A stretch of 64,000 bases of DNA from NCBI RefSeq assembly GCF_003287875.1, contig NZ_QMKK01000015.1, positions 38,054 to 102,053 on the forward strand. The letters run 5' to 3'. Each line of letters starts with the position of its first letter. Position 1 is the stretch's first letter. This stretch comes from Martinezella tropici (GTDB taxonomy: Bacteria > Pseudomonadota > Alphaproteobacteria > Rhizobiales > Rhizobiaceae). The notes below the pieces were generated by a model. It saw nothing but the letters and a program-made list of their open reading frames with translations. It made no database searches and was not told the origin of the DNA. This document shows positions 55,618 to 64,000 of the stretch, piece after piece. Made by a program: the position numbers and the translations under genes.

Positions 55618-56154
55618 ATGCACAGCCTGCCTAATTTCATTCATCTGCATTTCGACAAAACGGCCGACGAGCTCGGTGACATCGAAAAACGCGTTCTCAA
55701 GAAGGCGCATGAACGAAAAATCATATCCACCGATATCAACGCGGCCCTCTCGGCGGAAGCGTCCACGGGGCAGCGCCTGGCGGACGGCATTGCCCGTGTC
55801 GGCGGCTCCTGGTCCTTTATCATCGCCTTTCTGGTGTTCCTGGCGTTCTGGTGCATCGTCAACACCATTGTTCTCGCCACGCGGGCCTTCGACCCCTACC
55901 CCTTCATCTTCCTGAACCTCGTCCTCTCCATGCTCGCCGCCATCCAGGCGCCGATCATCATGATGTCGCAGAACCGCCAGGCCGAACGCGACCGCTTCGA
56001 AGCCGCCAAGGACTATGAAGTCAATCTCAAGGCGGAACTGGAAGTGCTATCCTTGCATCAGAAGATCGATATGCATGTGCTGACGGAGCTTGCGGTCGTG
56101 CGCGAAGACATCGCCAAGCTGAGCAAGCTGGTTGCCGAGAAAAGCGGAATCTGA
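55618..56154 (+). CDS. DUF1003 membrane protein
   Basis: 178 residues. The N-terminal 60 residues are soluble. Two membrane helices (WSFIIAFLVFLAFWCIVNTIV and PFIFLNLVLSMLAAIQAPIIMMS) and a cytoplasmic coiled-coil tail follow. This is the typical DUF1003 layout, including PYPFIFLNL and the QNRQAERDR motif after helix 2. Function is unknown. GGAG 6 bases before the ATG at 55618 sets the start; upstream in-frame ATG codons are less likely. The convergent GFA gene ends 2 bases after its stop. Confidence 0.88.
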   Translation: MHSLPNFIHLHFDKTADELGDIEKRVLKKAHERKIISTDINAALSAEASTGQRLADGIARVGGSWSFIIAFLVFLAFWCIVNTIVLATRAFDPYPFIFLNLVLSMLAAIQAPIIMMSQNRQAERDRFEAAKDYEVNLKAELEVLSLHQKIDMHVLTELAVVREDIAKLSKLVAEKSGI

Positions 56155-56156
56155 GG

Positions 56157-56582
56157 TCAGTCGGACGGGCCGGCCGTCAGCAATCCGGGCCGTCCCTGCC
56201 GATACTGCGGCAGTCCATCGCCGATCTCATAATAGTCGCCCTTGTCGGCGCAGTAGATGTGATAGGCCAGCTTCAGATCGCTCGGCTGATCGAACAGCCC
56301 TGCCATGATCGATATTTCGTCGACGTCATCCGCCGCCCAAAACAGGGCCGAGCCGCAGGTCTTGCAGAAGCCGCGGCGGGCGAATGTGCTGGCGCGATAC
56401 CAGGTGATCGCGTCTTCCCCTTCGATCGTAAGGTTGGCGATCGGCACGTTGGTCGCGGCATAATAAAGCCCGGTCTGCTTGCGGCACTGCGAACAATGGC
56501 AGGCCACCACCTCACGCAATTCGCCGCGTGTTTTGAAACGCACGCCGCCGCAAAGACAGGCTCCGCTGTGTTCGTCTGTCAT
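56157..56582 (-). CDS. GFA-family (glutathione-dependent formaldehyde-activating enzyme-like) zinc protein
   Basis: 141 residues. The zinc cysteines are in GACLCGGVRF, ACHCSQCRKQTG and GFCKTCGSALF, in the order of the family. Gfa proper adds glutathione to formaldehyde, but most members of this short CxC class have no known substrate. ATG at 56582 follows GAGGAG and is preferred over an upstream in-frame ATG. Confidence 0.88.
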   Translation of the reverse strand: MTDEHSGACLCGGVRFKTRGELREVVACHCSQCRKQTGLYYAATNVPIANLTIEGEDAITWYRASTFARRGFCKTCGSALFWAADDVDEISIMAGLFDQPSDLKLAYHIYCADKGDYYEIGDGLPQYRQGRPGLLTAGPSD

Positions 56583-56680
56583 GGTCGCTCCTCTTTTTCG
56601 AGAAGCCTTCCCGAGAACGATCTTCGGGTCAATCTCAAAGAAATGAAGCGTCATTCAACCGAATTGATCCGCCGGCCACA

Positions 56681-56715
56681 AAAGCAGACGGGCCGGCGAT
56701 AGGCCGGCCCGTCTG
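56681..56715 (-). terminator. Strong terminator after the DAHP synthase gene
   Basis: CAGACGGGCCGG and CCGGCCCGTCTG (56685-56696 and 56704-56715) form a long GC stem with a short loop, followed on the minus strand by CTTTTG. It lies 23 bases after the stop codon. Confidence 0.8.
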
Positions 56716-56738
56716 ATGAATATCGGCCCTGCGTTCGC

Positions 56739-58112
56739 TCAGCCGTGCGCGCGCATGCGCTTTTCGTCACGGCCGCCCTTCATCCGCTCGGCGAGCAGGA
56801 AGGCAAGCTCGAGCGCCTGGTCGGCATTGAGGCGCGGGTCGCAATGCGTATGGTAGCGATCCTGCAGGTCTTCGGCGCCGACAGCGCGGGCGCCACCCGT
56901 GCATTCGGTCACGTCCTTGCCGGTCATCTCGATATGGATGCCGCCCGGATGCGTGCCCTCGGCGCGATGGATCTGGAAGAAGCTTTCCACTTCCGACAGG
57001 ATGCGTTCGAACGGACGCGTCTTGTAATTGTTGAGCGTGATCGTGTTGCCGTGCATCGGATCGCAGGACCAGACGACCTTGCGGCCTTCCTTCTCGACAG
57101 CGCGAATGAGGCGCGGCAGGTTGTCGGCAACCTTGTCGTGGCCAAAGCGGCAGATCAGCGTCAGGCGACCGGCTTCGTTCTGCGGGTTCAGAATGTCGAT
57201 CAGATTAAGCAGATCGTCCGCCTGCAGCGAAGGACCGCATTTCAGACCGATCGGGTTCTTGATGCCGCGGAAATACTCGACATGGGCATGGTCGGCCTGG
57301 CGCGTACGATCGCCGATCCAGAGCATGTGGCCCGAGGTGGCGTACCAGTCGCCGGTCGTGGAATCGACACGCGTGAACGCTTCTTCATAGCCGAGCAGCA
57401 GCGCTTCGTGGCTGGTGAAGAAATCGGTTTCGCGCAGGCTCGCATTGCTCTCGGCGGTGATGCCGATCGCGCGCATGAAATCCATGGTCTCGCCGATGCG
57501 ATCGGCGAGCTTGCGGTAACGCTCGCCCTGCGGGCTGTCCTTGACGAAGCCGAGCATCCATTTCTGCACGTTTTCCAGGTTGGCATAACCGCCCATGGCG
57601 AAAGCGCGCAGCAGGTTCAGCGTCGCGGCAGACTGGCGGTAAGCCATCAACTGACGTTCCGGATTGGGAATGCGCGCTTCTTCGGTGAAGTCGATGCCGT
57701 TGATGATGTCGCCGCGATAGCTCGGCAGCGAAACGCCGTTCTGCGTTTCGATGTTCGAAGACCGCGGCTTGGCGAACTGGCCGGCGATGCGGCCGACCTT
57801 GACGACCGGCAGCTGCGCGCCGAACGTCAGCACGACAGCCATCTGCAGGAAGGCGCGGAAGAAGTCGCGGATCGTATCGGCGCCGTGTTCCGCGAAGCTT
57901 TCGGCACAATCGCCGCCCTGCAGCAGAAAACCGTTGCCCTCCGCGACATTGGCAAGATGTGCCTTCAAACGACGAGCTTCACCGGCAAAAACGAGCGGAG
58001 GATAACTTGCAAGCTGCGCTTCCGTATCTGCAAGCGCTGCCTTGTCCGGAAAATCCGGCACCTGCTGGATCGGTTTCTGCCGCCAACTGTTCGGTGTCCA
58101 ATTCTGTGCCAT
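56739..58112 (-). CDS. aroG: Class II 3-deoxy-D-arabino-heptulosonate-7-phosphate synthase
   Basis: 457 residues, plant/microbial type II enzyme. It joins phosphoenolpyruvate and erythrose 4-phosphate, the first step of the shikimate path. Signature blocks are [12 protein letters not shown] (Cys metal ligand), [41 protein letters not shown] (His ligand) and [18 protein letters not shown] (Glu ligand). ATG at 58112 is set by AGGTG 6 bases upstream; a GTG nine bases earlier is also open. A stem-loop lies just before the ribosome site. Confidence 0.94.
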   Translation of the reverse strand: MAQNWTPNSWRQKPIQQVPDFPDKAALADTEAQLASYPPLVFAGEARRLKAHLANVAEGNGFLLQGGDCAESFAEHGADTIRDFFRAFLQMAVVLTFGAQLPVVKVGRIAGQFAKPRSSNIETQNGVSLPSYRGDIINGIDFTEEARIPNPERQLMAYRQSAATLNLLRAFAMGGYANLENVQKWMLGFVKDSPQGERYRKLADRIGETMDFMRAIGITAESNASLRETDFFTSHEALLLGYEEAFTRVDSTTGDWYATSGHMLWIGDRTRQADHAHVEYFRGIKNPIGLKCGPSLQADDLLNLIDILNPQNEAGRLTLICRFGHDKVADNLPRLIRAVEKEGRKVVWSCDPMHGNTITLNNYKTRPFERILSEVESFFQIHRAEGTHPGGIHIEMTGKDVTECTGGARAVGAEDLQDRYHTHCDPRLNADQALELAFLLAERMKGGRDEKRMRAHG

Positions 58113-58130
58113 CTCACTCACCTGCTTGTG

Positions 58131-58150
58131 CGCCCGGTCTCCGCCGGGCG
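58131..58150 (-). promoter_or_regulatory. Stem-loop in the DAHP synthase leader
   Basis: CGCCCGG and CCGGGCG (58131-58137 and 58144-58150), 18 bases before the start codon, without a following T-run. It could slow decay or influence initiation. No leader peptide with aromatic codons was found here. Confidence 0.3.
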
Positions 58151-58266
58151 TGCCGTCGTCGTAAATAACGCGCGCTTATAAACCTTTGCCGCCCCCTTGC
58201 ATAGGCAGGCAAACTACTGTGCTGATCTTTTGTGGTGCAGCCGATATTTGCGTGAAAACGGGCGCG

Positions 58267-59652
58267 TTACACGCGCTCGCCGTTGCGAATGCGATAGCTC
58301 GGCGAATACATCGTCACCAATTCTTCCGCCGCCGTCGGATGCACGGCCATGGTGCGGTCGAAATCATCCTTGGTGCAGCCGGCCTTTATGGGAATGCCAA
58401 GAAGCTGCGCCATCTCGCCGGCATCGTGGCCGAGAATGTGCGCGCCAATCACCTTGCGGTCGGCGGCATTGACGATCAGTTTCATGATCATCTTCTCGCT
58501 GCGGCCCGAAAGCGTCGCCTTCATCGGCCGGAACTGCGCGCGGTAGACTTCCAGTTCCGGATAACGCTTTGCGGCGTCTTCCTCTGTCAGGCCGACCGTG
58601 CCGATCTCCGGCTGCGAAAAGACCGCCGTCGGGATCAGCTCGTGATCCGGGCGGGTGGGATTGTTCTTGTAGACGGTCTCGATGAAGCACATGGCCTCGT
58701 GGATCGCCACGGGTGTCAGCTGTACCCGGTCGGTGACGTCGCCGAGCGCATAGATATTCGCAACGGAAGTACGCGAATATTCGTCGACGATAACGGCGCC
58801 CTGCTCGTTAATCGCGACGCCAGCAGCCTTAAGCCCGAGATTTTCGGTATTCGGCGTACGGCCGAGCGCCAGCATGACAGTATCGACCGTCAGGAGCTTA
58901 TCGTTCTTCGTCCGAACGCTGAGCCTGCCCTCTGCCTTCTCGACGTTCTCGATGATGTCATGGCAGAGAATGCGGATGCCCTTTTCCTCCATCGCCTCGT
59001 GAAGACCCTTGCGCAGGTCCTGATCGAAGCGCGAAAGGATCTCGGCACCGCGATAGATCAATGTCGTGTCGACGCCGAGACCATGGAAGATATTGGCGAA
59101 CTCGACGGCGATATAGCCGCCGCCGGCAATCAGGATCGACTTCGGCAATTCTTTGAGATGGAAAGCCTCGTTGGAGGAGATGCAAAGCTCATGCCCCGGC
59201 AGGGCGGTATGCAGGTTCGGCCGGCCGCCCGTGGCGATGACGATGGTTTCCGCAGTGACGGTCTGGCCGGTCTTCAAAAGCTTGATCGTATGAGTGTCCA
59301 CCAGCTCGGCGCGGGTATCGAAGATTTCGGCCTTGGCGTTGTCGAGCCCCTTGCGATAAAGCCCCTCAAGCCGGGCGATCTCCTTGTCCTTCGCCTCGAT
59401 CAGCTTTTTCCAGTCGAATGTGCTTTCGCCGACCGTCCAGCCGAAACCGGCTGCATCCTCGAAATGCTCGCTATATTGCGAGGCGTAGACGAACAGCTTT
59501 TTCGGCACGCAGCCGCGAATGACGCAGGTGCCGCCGTAGCGGTATTCCTCGGCAATACCGACCTTCTTGCCCAATGAGGCCGCGACCCGCGCGCTGCGCA
59601 CGCCGCCGGAGCCGCCGCCAATCACGAAAAGGTCGAAATCAAACGAAGGCAT
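58267..59652 (-). CDS. gor: Glutathione reductase
   Basis: 461 residues. The FAD-binding GGGSGGVRSAR lies near residue 12. The redox-active pair is Cys43 and Cys48 in GGTCVIRGCVPKKLF, the CVIRGC form found in cyanobacteria, plants and alphaproteobacteria rather than CVNVGC. The NAD(P)-binding GGGYIAVEFANIFHGLG and the C-terminal VHPTAAEELVTMY with the catalytic His-Glu pair are intact. It reduces glutathione disulphide with NADPH in the cytosol. The aroG gene follows on the same strand after 154 bases. Confidence 0.94.
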   Translation of the reverse strand: MPSFDFDLFVIGGGSGGVRSARVAASLGKKVGIAEEYRYGGTCVIRGCVPKKLFVYASQYSEHFEDAAGFGWTVGESTFDWKKLIEAKDKEIARLEGLYRKGLDNAKAEIFDTRAELVDTHTIKLLKTGQTVTAETIVIATGGRPNLHTALPGHELCISSNEAFHLKELPKSILIAGGGYIAVEFANIFHGLGVDTTLIYRGAEILSRFDQDLRKGLHEAMEEKGIRILCHDIIENVEKAEGRLSVRTKNDKLLTVDTVMLALGRTPNTENLGLKAAGVAINEQGAVIVDEYSRTSVANIYALGDVTDRVQLTPVAIHEAMCFIETVYKNNPTRPDHELIPTAVFSQPEIGTVGLTEEDAAKRYPELEVYRAQFRPMKATLSGRSEKMIMKLIVNAADRKVIGAHILGHDAGEMAQLLGIPIKAGCTKDDFDRTMAVHPTAAEELVTMYSPSYRIRNGERV

Positions 59653-59724
59653 CGGTGGCTCCAGTCGAAATGAACATGCGCAAAAGCATCATTGAGGGTT
59701 CGCACTCATATAGGGAGCCGCGAT

Positions 59725-59757
59725 ACAAAAAGAAAAGCCCGGATCTCGCCCGGGCTT
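59725..59757 (-). terminator. Rho-independent terminator of the DUF2059 gene
   Basis: AAGCCCGG and CCGGGCTT (59735-59742 and 59750-59757), with an A-rich plus-strand left flank giving TTTTCTTTTT on the minus strand. Confidence 0.8.
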
Positions 59758-59833
59758 CGAATTTGCAATTGCCAACCGATCATTCCGACAACGCAAGACG
59801 TCGCGCCGAAAATGGCCGGGCAAGAATTTCTGC

Positions 59834-60391
59834 TTACTGCTTCGGCGCGGGCTGCGCTGCGGCGGCACCGGCGTCCGGGGCTGCAACGGGCTGCTTGACG
59901 ACCTTTTGCAGAGCGTCGTTGCTCTGCTTTGCGAGATCGCGCGAAATGCCCTGGCTCCAGATGTCGGCCGCCTTGTAAAGCTCGCGGGTGGCGAGCGGAC
60001 CATCCTTGAGAAGCTTCTTGCCGGCCGGCGAATTGTAGAAATCGGCAATCGCCTTGAGCTCGTCGGCAGAGAAGGCCTTGGCATAGGTGACGGCCGCTTC
60101 GCGCTCGAGATCGGCACGACGCGGAGCAAGCGCCAGAGCGGTCGCGTCGACGGTCGAGTTGATCGCATCACCGAAATTCGGGTTTGCCTGGATCATCGTG
60201 CTCTTCAGCTGCTCGGCGAGATTAGGCAGAATATTGTCGAACTGGTTGGTGATGCCGAGAGCGTTGATCGCAGCGCGCGCAGCCTTGATCTGATCTTCGG
60301 AGACTTCCTGAGCGTTCACGGAACCGAAGGCAATGCCCGAAAGAAGGATGGTTGCAGCGGCAAGACGGCCAAGACCCGCAAGTTTGATCAT
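59834..60391 (-). CDS. DUF2059 exported protein
   Basis: 185 residues. The signal peptide (LAAATILLSGIAFGSVNAQ) is cut near residue 28. The mature DUF2059 domain holds FSADELKAIADFYNSPAGKKLL, the family core. The tail is rich in Ala, Pro and Gln. Function is unknown. AGGAG 10 bases before the ATG at 60391 sets the start. It lies 13 bases after the rpiA stop, so both are probably co-transcribed. Confidence 0.87.
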   Translation of the reverse strand: MIKLAGLGRLAAATILLSGIAFGSVNAQEVSEDQIKAARAAINALGITNQFDNILPNLAEQLKSTMIQANPNFGDAINSTVDATALALAPRRADLEREAAVTYAKAFSADELKAIADFYNSPAGKKLLKDGPLATRELYKAADIWSQGISRDLAKQSNDALQKVVKQPVAAPDAGAAAAQPAPKQ

Positions 60392-60404
60392 GAGATGAGT
60401 GCTC

Positions 60405-61106
60405 CTATGTATTGTTCGCCTGCAACGTACGCGCACCGGCAGGGCCGGCAATGATCGCTAATGTCGCCATATGGATAAAGAGCCCGTGTTCGACAACGCC
60501 GGGAATCGAATAGAGCTCGCTCGACAGCGCCTCTGCATCAGGAATGCGGCCGAAAGATGCATCGACGATGTAATGCCCCCCATCGGTGATAAAGAGGCTG
60601 TCGCCCGAGCGGCGCATGTTGAGAGCGCCGGAGAGCCCAAGACGCGAGGCCGCCTTCTCGATGAGGATGCGAGTGGAAACGAGACCGAAAGGATTGATCT
60701 CGATCGGCAACGGAAAGGCCCCGAGCGTCTCGACGACCTTGCTTTGATCCGCGATGACGATCATGCGGGCCGAGGAAGCAGCAACGATCTTCTCTCGCAG
60801 CAGCGCGCCGCCGCCGCCCTTGATCAGCGTCAGCGCGCCATCCAGCTCATCGGCCCCATCGATGGTCAGATCAAGTTCCGGAAGCTCGTCCAGCGATTTT
60901 AGCGGCACACCGAGCTCGTTGCAGAGCTTGGCAGTCCTTTCAGACGTCGGAACGCCCTCAATCGAGAGGCCAGCCGCGACCTTTTCCGCGAGCAGGCGAA
61001 CGAATTCCTCCGCCGTGGTGCCGGTGCCGATCCCGAGCCGCATGCCACTTTCGACATGAGCGAGTGCAGCTCTCGCAGCCTCGATTTTCATCTGGCGGGC
61101 GTCCAT
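60405..61106 (-). CDS. rpiA: Ribose-5-phosphate isomerase A
   Basis: 233 residues. It interconverts ribose 5-phosphate and ribulose 5-phosphate. Family blocks include [18 protein letters not shown] (phosphate loop), [11 protein letters not shown] (catalytic Asp region) and [15 protein letters not shown] (catalytic Glu/Lys region). It is the first gene of a pair with the DUF2059 gene, and divergent from gph. Confidence 0.95.
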   Translation of the reverse strand: MDARQMKIEAARAALAHVESGMRLGIGTGTTAEEFVRLLAEKVAAGLSIEGVPTSERTAKLCNELGVPLKSLDELPELDLTIDGADELDGALTLIKGGGGALLREKIVAASSARMIVIADQSKVVETLGAFPLPIEINPFGLVSTRILIEKAASRLGLSGALNMRRSGDSLFITDGGHYIVDASFGRIPDAEALSSELYSIPGVVEHGLFIHMATLAIIAGPAGARTLQANNT

Positions 61107-61302
61107 GCGCCACCTGCTCCCATTGTTACGTTGGTCTGCTGTTTACACGGCTCTCCAGCCAAACGAAAGCCAAAATAACGGCATGATATAGAAATCCCCG
61201 CCCCCTCTTCACCGGGGCTTCCGGGGTGCTTCGGTTGCAATTGCCCGCGCGATCTTTTAACTCCGAAAGACGCACTCTTTTCTCTGCAAAGGCCGATTCC
61301 TC

Positions 61303-61977
61303 GTGAAATCCCCCCTTGTCGTATTCGATCTCGACGGCACGCTGCTGGACACGCATGCGGACCTTATCGTCAGCCTGAACCATACGATTGCCGCGCTCGA
61401 GCTTCCGCCGGTCAGCTACGACGACGTGACGCATCTTGTCGGCAATGGTGCGCAGGTGATGATCGAGCGGGCCTGCAAGCTGCACGGCTATGCGCTGACG
61501 TCCGAAGAATTGCCGGCTCTGCTGCAGCGCTTCATAACCCATTATTCCGAGACGATGCCCGGCGTCACCCAGCCCTATCCCGGGCTTCTGGCCGCGCTTA
61601 CGACGCTGCGGAACAAAGGCTACAAGCTGGCCGTCTGCACCAACAAGATGGAATCGCTGGCGCGCACGCTTCTCGACCGGCTCGAACTCACCCAATACTT
61701 CGAGGCTATCACCGGCGGGGACACCTTCACCGTGCGCAAACCGCATGCCGAACATCTGATCGGCACCGTAGAGCGCGCCGGCGGCGATATCGGCCGAACG
61801 GTCATGATCGGCGACAGCATCAACGATATCCTCGTTGCCCGCAACGCCGGCGTACCTTCGGTCGCCGTCCCCTTCGGCTATTCCGACGTGGGCGTAGAAA
61901 CGCTCGGCCCGAACCGCATCATCTATCACTATGACGAGCTAACGCCGGAACTGGTCGAGGGATTGCTGGCGGCCTGA
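61303..61977 (+). CDS. gph: Phosphoglycolate phosphatase, HAD superfamily
   Basis: 224 residues. HAD motif I is VVFDLDGTLLDTHAD (nucleophile Asp and acid Asp), motif II lies in AVCTNKM, and motifs III/IV are KPHAEHL and MIGDSINDILVARNAG. The cap domain (about 15-85) and length are those of Gph, which removes 2-phosphoglycolate formed from DNA damage repair. Translation starts at GTG (61303). It is divergent from rpiA. Confidence 0.88.
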   Translation: MKSPLVVFDLDGTLLDTHADLIVSLNHTIAALELPPVSYDDVTHLVGNGAQVMIERACKLHGYALTSEELPALLQRFITHYSETMPGVTQPYPGLLAALTTLRNKGYKLAVCTNKMESLARTLLDRLELTQYFEAITGGDTFTVRKPHAEHLIGTVERAGGDIGRTVMIGDSINDILVARNAGVPSVAVPFGYSDVGVETLGPNRIIYHYDELTPELVEGLLAA

Positions 61978-62109
61978 AAATACCAAAATCCCTGTTGGTT
62001 CGGATGGCGTGGTTGTAATGGGCCTTGCACGATTCCCGCGCTTGCGCCACAACCTATCGACGTTCTGCGATCAGCATCGCGGCCGCGCGAGGAAAACGCT
62101 CCCTGCGCG

Positions 62110-63330
62110 ATGTTGTCGAGGCGGGACGATCACTCGATAGCGGAGCGCTCCCCCTTGCTCGTAGCAGATCCCGAAGACCGTAATGCCGGTAGATTGCCAA
62201 GCCGCAGAGGGTGGTTTGCTCCTATTGTCCGAACGCTGATCATCTGCGCTGCACTATGCGCAGGTATTTGGTTCTACATCTACGGCGACCGTATTATCGG
62301 GTACGTCGAGACGGAAACCGGAGCTGGCGCCAAACCCGATCCTGCTCTGACCGCGGTCTATGAGCATTTCGACATCCCGCCTTTGCCGAACATTGTTGCA
62401 GGCAGGCCTGCGATGGCAGCCGATCTCGATATGTTGCGGCGAGAGCATTGTGATTGGAATGCGGTCTACAAATTCGCAGACGAACTGGCAAAGCAGGGCT
62501 ATCGCCGCGAAGCGGCCAAGGTCTTCATTGCCTTTTCCAGCAAATGCAAACCGTCGAATATCGCCTTGAGCTCAGCCGCCCAAATTCTGGACGATCTCAG
62601 CGACTTCGACGAAGCGCTGAAAGTCTCGAACCAGGTGATAGCAATGTCACCGGGAATGCCCGATTTCTATTTCCAGCGTGCGCGAATTCGCCAAAATGCC
62701 AAGAAATATCGCGACGCCATTGATGACTACTATTCGGTTATCGGCCTTACCGACAATATCGCGATACTGAACAGCGCCGTATTCGAGGGAATCTCCGCCA
62801 GCTACCGCGAGCTTGGTGAATATTGCGAGGCGATCGGACCGCTGCAGCTTTGGGTTTCCACCAATCCCGACCGTAACGACACAGCGGTCGTACGTGGGAT
62901 CATTAAGCTCTATGAAACCATGGGCAAATGCGCCTCGACTTACGCCACCGGCAGCGATCGATTTCCGACGCAGGGCAAGAACGTCATTCTTGCCAAGGTC
63001 TTGGTCAACGGTACGGAGGGCATGTTCATCGTCGACACCGGCGCAAGCTTCGTGGCGGTGAGCAAAACCTTTGCCGCACGAGCCAAGCTGCCGGTCGACG
63101 GCAACAATGGAATATCTCTTCAAACGGCAAACGGCGTTTCTCAAGCCACGCGCACAACGGCGACTACCGTGAAGGTCGGGCATGTCCAGGCTAGCGATAT
63201 CACGGCCGTGGTTCTCGACGACAACGCAGCGCTCGGCACGGAAGTCGACGGGCTGCTCGGTCGTTCCTTCCTCTCGCGCTTCGACGTCACCTTCGGCAGC
63301 CGGGAGTGGCGGATCGAGGCAAAGAATTGA
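62110..63330 (+). CDS. Membrane-anchored TPR protein with C-terminal retropepsin-like domain
   Basis: 406 residues. One N-terminal membrane helix (about 39-60) precedes a TPR-like helical middle (about 115-270, e.g. PDFYFQRARIRQNAKKYRDAIDDY). A clan AA aspartic protease domain (about 285-405) follows. The catalytic block is FIVDTGASFVAVS with Asp309. Bacterial retropepsins act as single-domain dimers; substrates are mostly unknown. The domain probably faces the periplasm. The IS200-type element begins shortly after the stop. Confidence 0.8.
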   Translation: MLSRRDDHSIAERSPLLVADPEDRNAGRLPSRRGWFAPIVRTLIICAALCAGIWFYIYGDRIIGYVETETGAGAKPDPALTAVYEHFDIPPLPNIVAGRPAMAADLDMLRREHCDWNAVYKFADELAKQGYRREAAKVFIAFSSKCKPSNIALSSAAQILDDLSDFDEALKVSNQVIAMSPGMPDFYFQRARIRQNAKKYRDAIDDYYSVIGLTDNIAILNSAVFEGISASYRELGEYCEAIGPLQLWVSTNPDRNDTAVVRGIIKLYETMGKCASTYATGSDRFPTQGKNVILAKVLVNGTEGMFIVDTGASFVAVSKTFAARAKLPVDGNNGISLQTANGVSQATRTTATTVKVGHVQASDITAVVLDDNAALGTEVDGLLGRSFLSRFDVTFGSREWRIEAKN

Positions 63331-63384
63331 ACTGAATTATCCGCTGACGCCGCGTGACATTCTCATATGACGGGCAAGTCATGA

Positions 63385-63403
63385 CCTCCACCAGAGGTGG
63401 AGG
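63385..63403. repeat. Right-end hairpin of the IS200-type element
   Basis: CCTCCACC-AGA-GGTGGAGG, followed by TTTG; 45 bases beyond the transposase stop. It may also end the tnpA transcript. Confidence 0.7.
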
Positions 63404-63448
63404 TTTGAAACGCTGCGCTTGAACCGCTAGAAGCGGTATTGTTAGCGC

Positions 63449-63883
63449 TTAGTAGCTACGATTGAAGAGGTCGGCAAAGTCGGAAGCTTTGTCGGCCTTT
63501 TCCTGATTACGGATATATTGTCTGACGACCTGCTCGTTATAGCCCGTCGTCGATACGAAATACCCGCGTGCCCAAAAGTGATACCCTTTGTAGCGGCGCT
63601 TGCGCGCATATTTGTTCGCTACGTAAAGGGCCGTCTTGCCCTTCAAGAAGCCGACAATATGCGAAACCGAGTATTTCGGCGGGATCGAGATCAACATATG
63701 CACATGGTCGGGCATCAGATGACCCTCCTCGATCTGGCAGCCTTTCTGCTGTGCCAGCCGACGCAAGAGTTCTCCCAACTCACGCCGCACGTCCCCGTAA
63801 AGTCTTTTCGTGCGGTATTTGCTGCCAAAAACAATGTGATACTTGCAGTCCCACGTCGCATGCGAGAGCGTTTGCTCATCCAT
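63449..63883 (-). CDS. tnpA: IS200/IS605-family transposase TnpA (HUH Y1)
   Basis: 144 residues, typical for TnpA. The HUH motif is His60-Val61-His62 in MPDHVHMLISIP. The nucleophile is probably Tyr123 in VVRQYIRNQE. The family C-terminus is complete, so it is likely active. It cuts and joins single-stranded ends that fold into hairpins. The ATG at 63883 is preferred, since an upstream extension has no similarity. No tnpB is present. Confidence 0.92.
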   Translation of the reverse strand: MDEQTLSHATWDCKYHIVFGSKYRTKRLYGDVRRELGELLRRLAQQKGCQIEEGHLMPDHVHMLISIPPKYSVSHIVGFLKGKTALYVANKYARKRRYKGYHFWARGYFVSTTGYNEQVVRQYIRNQEKADKASDFADLFNRSY

Positions 63884-63964
63884 AAAACCTCCTTGTTCGA
63901 AGTCTGGGCCACCCCAGCGGTTCAAGCAGGAGGTCTCTCAACTACCGTGTAGAACTCGTCCAGT

Positions 63965-63983
63965 CCTCCACCGTAGGTGGAGG
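63965..63983. repeat. Left-end hairpin of the IS200-type element
   Basis: CCTCCACC-GTA-GGTGGAGG, followed by TTTATTT, about 80 bases before the transposase start. Same arms as the other end hairpin; only the 3-base loop differs. Confidence 0.7.
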
Positions 63984-64000
63984 TTTATTTATCGATATAA

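Larger units (their letters stand above)
63385..63983 (-). mobile_element. IS200/IS605-type insertion sequence with terminal hairpins
   Basis: A single transposase gene on the minus strand is framed by two hairpins with identical 8-bp arms, CCTCCACC / GGTGGAGG (63385-63403 and 63965-63983). Subterminal hairpins instead of inverted repeats are the mark of IS200/IS605 elements, which move as single strands. Exact ends and the target tetranucleotide cannot be fixed here; the element is about 0.6 kb and appears complete apart from that. Confidence 0.8.

Noticed and set aside
52064..58181. Long plus-strand open frames opposite nadE and aroG (493 and 478 codons)
   Set aside because: The minus-strand genes carry all family motifs; the plus-strand products are codon shadows.

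Overview
The window (about 60% GC) reads as chromosome of an alphaproteobacterium of the Rhizobium/Agrobacterium group. The support is: a CckA hybrid kinase, a giant growth-pole-ring type coiled-coil protein, a 770-residue malic enzyme with a phosphotransacetylase-like tail, an MlaE with a fused STAS domain, a glutathione reductase with the CVIRGC active site, CUT1 sugar transporters, and an sRNA carrying the motif of the rhizobial alpha-r8/MmgR family. I see no rRNA, tRNA, CRISPR array or prophage. The only mobile element is an IS200-type insertion at the right edge.

Layout. 1-2.5 kb: end of a PfkB kinase and psuG (pseudouridine salvage), then a convergent tryptophanyl-tRNA synthetase of the auxiliary type. 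It is preceded by a 16-codon leader peptide with tandem Trp codons and a full set of competing hairpins. 2.5-7.7 kb: cckA, a FliO-domain protein, dksA and a SixA-like phosphatase. 7.8-13.6 kb: ycjX and its ycjF-like partner, an exported protein, the folP-folB-folK folate genes and a DUF922 protein. 13.6-22.2 kb: an MmgR-like sRNA, a 2Fe-2S ferredoxin, an Hpt protein, and the 2248-residue growth-pole-ring protein with two perfect CtrA boxes upstream. 22.3-35.9 kb: an RcnB-like protein and a glycoside cluster (GH43, aldo/keto reductase, Gfo/Idh/MocA oxidoreductase, TIM-barrel isomerase, GH2 beta-mannosidase, CUT1 ABC transporter) with a divergent LacI regulator. 36-43.7 kb: gnd, an SRPBCC protein, the mlaEFD-lipoprotein operon and an MFS carrier. 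43.8-53.4 kb: a metallophosphoesterase, a glycerophosphodiesterase, malic enzyme, an exported protein, an ankyrin protein, a TolB-like propeller and nadE. 53.6-63.3 kb: a membrane phosphoglycerol transferase, DUF1003, GFA, class II DAHP synthase, gor, DUF2059, rpiA, gph and a TPR/retropepsin protein. 63.4-64 kb: the IS200-type element.

How the genes work together. CckA starts the CckA-ChpT-CtrA phosphorelay, and the best CtrA sites I see lie between an Hpt gene and the polar-growth gene, so the window may hold both the top and one output of that circuit. The sugar cluster looks like a self-contained uptake and depolymerisation unit for plant beta-mannoside/xyloside oligosaccharides. It may include a 3-keto-glycoside route in addition to its two classical hydrolases. 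The most unusual find is the trp-type attenuator in front of the auxiliary tryptophanyl-tRNA synthetase.
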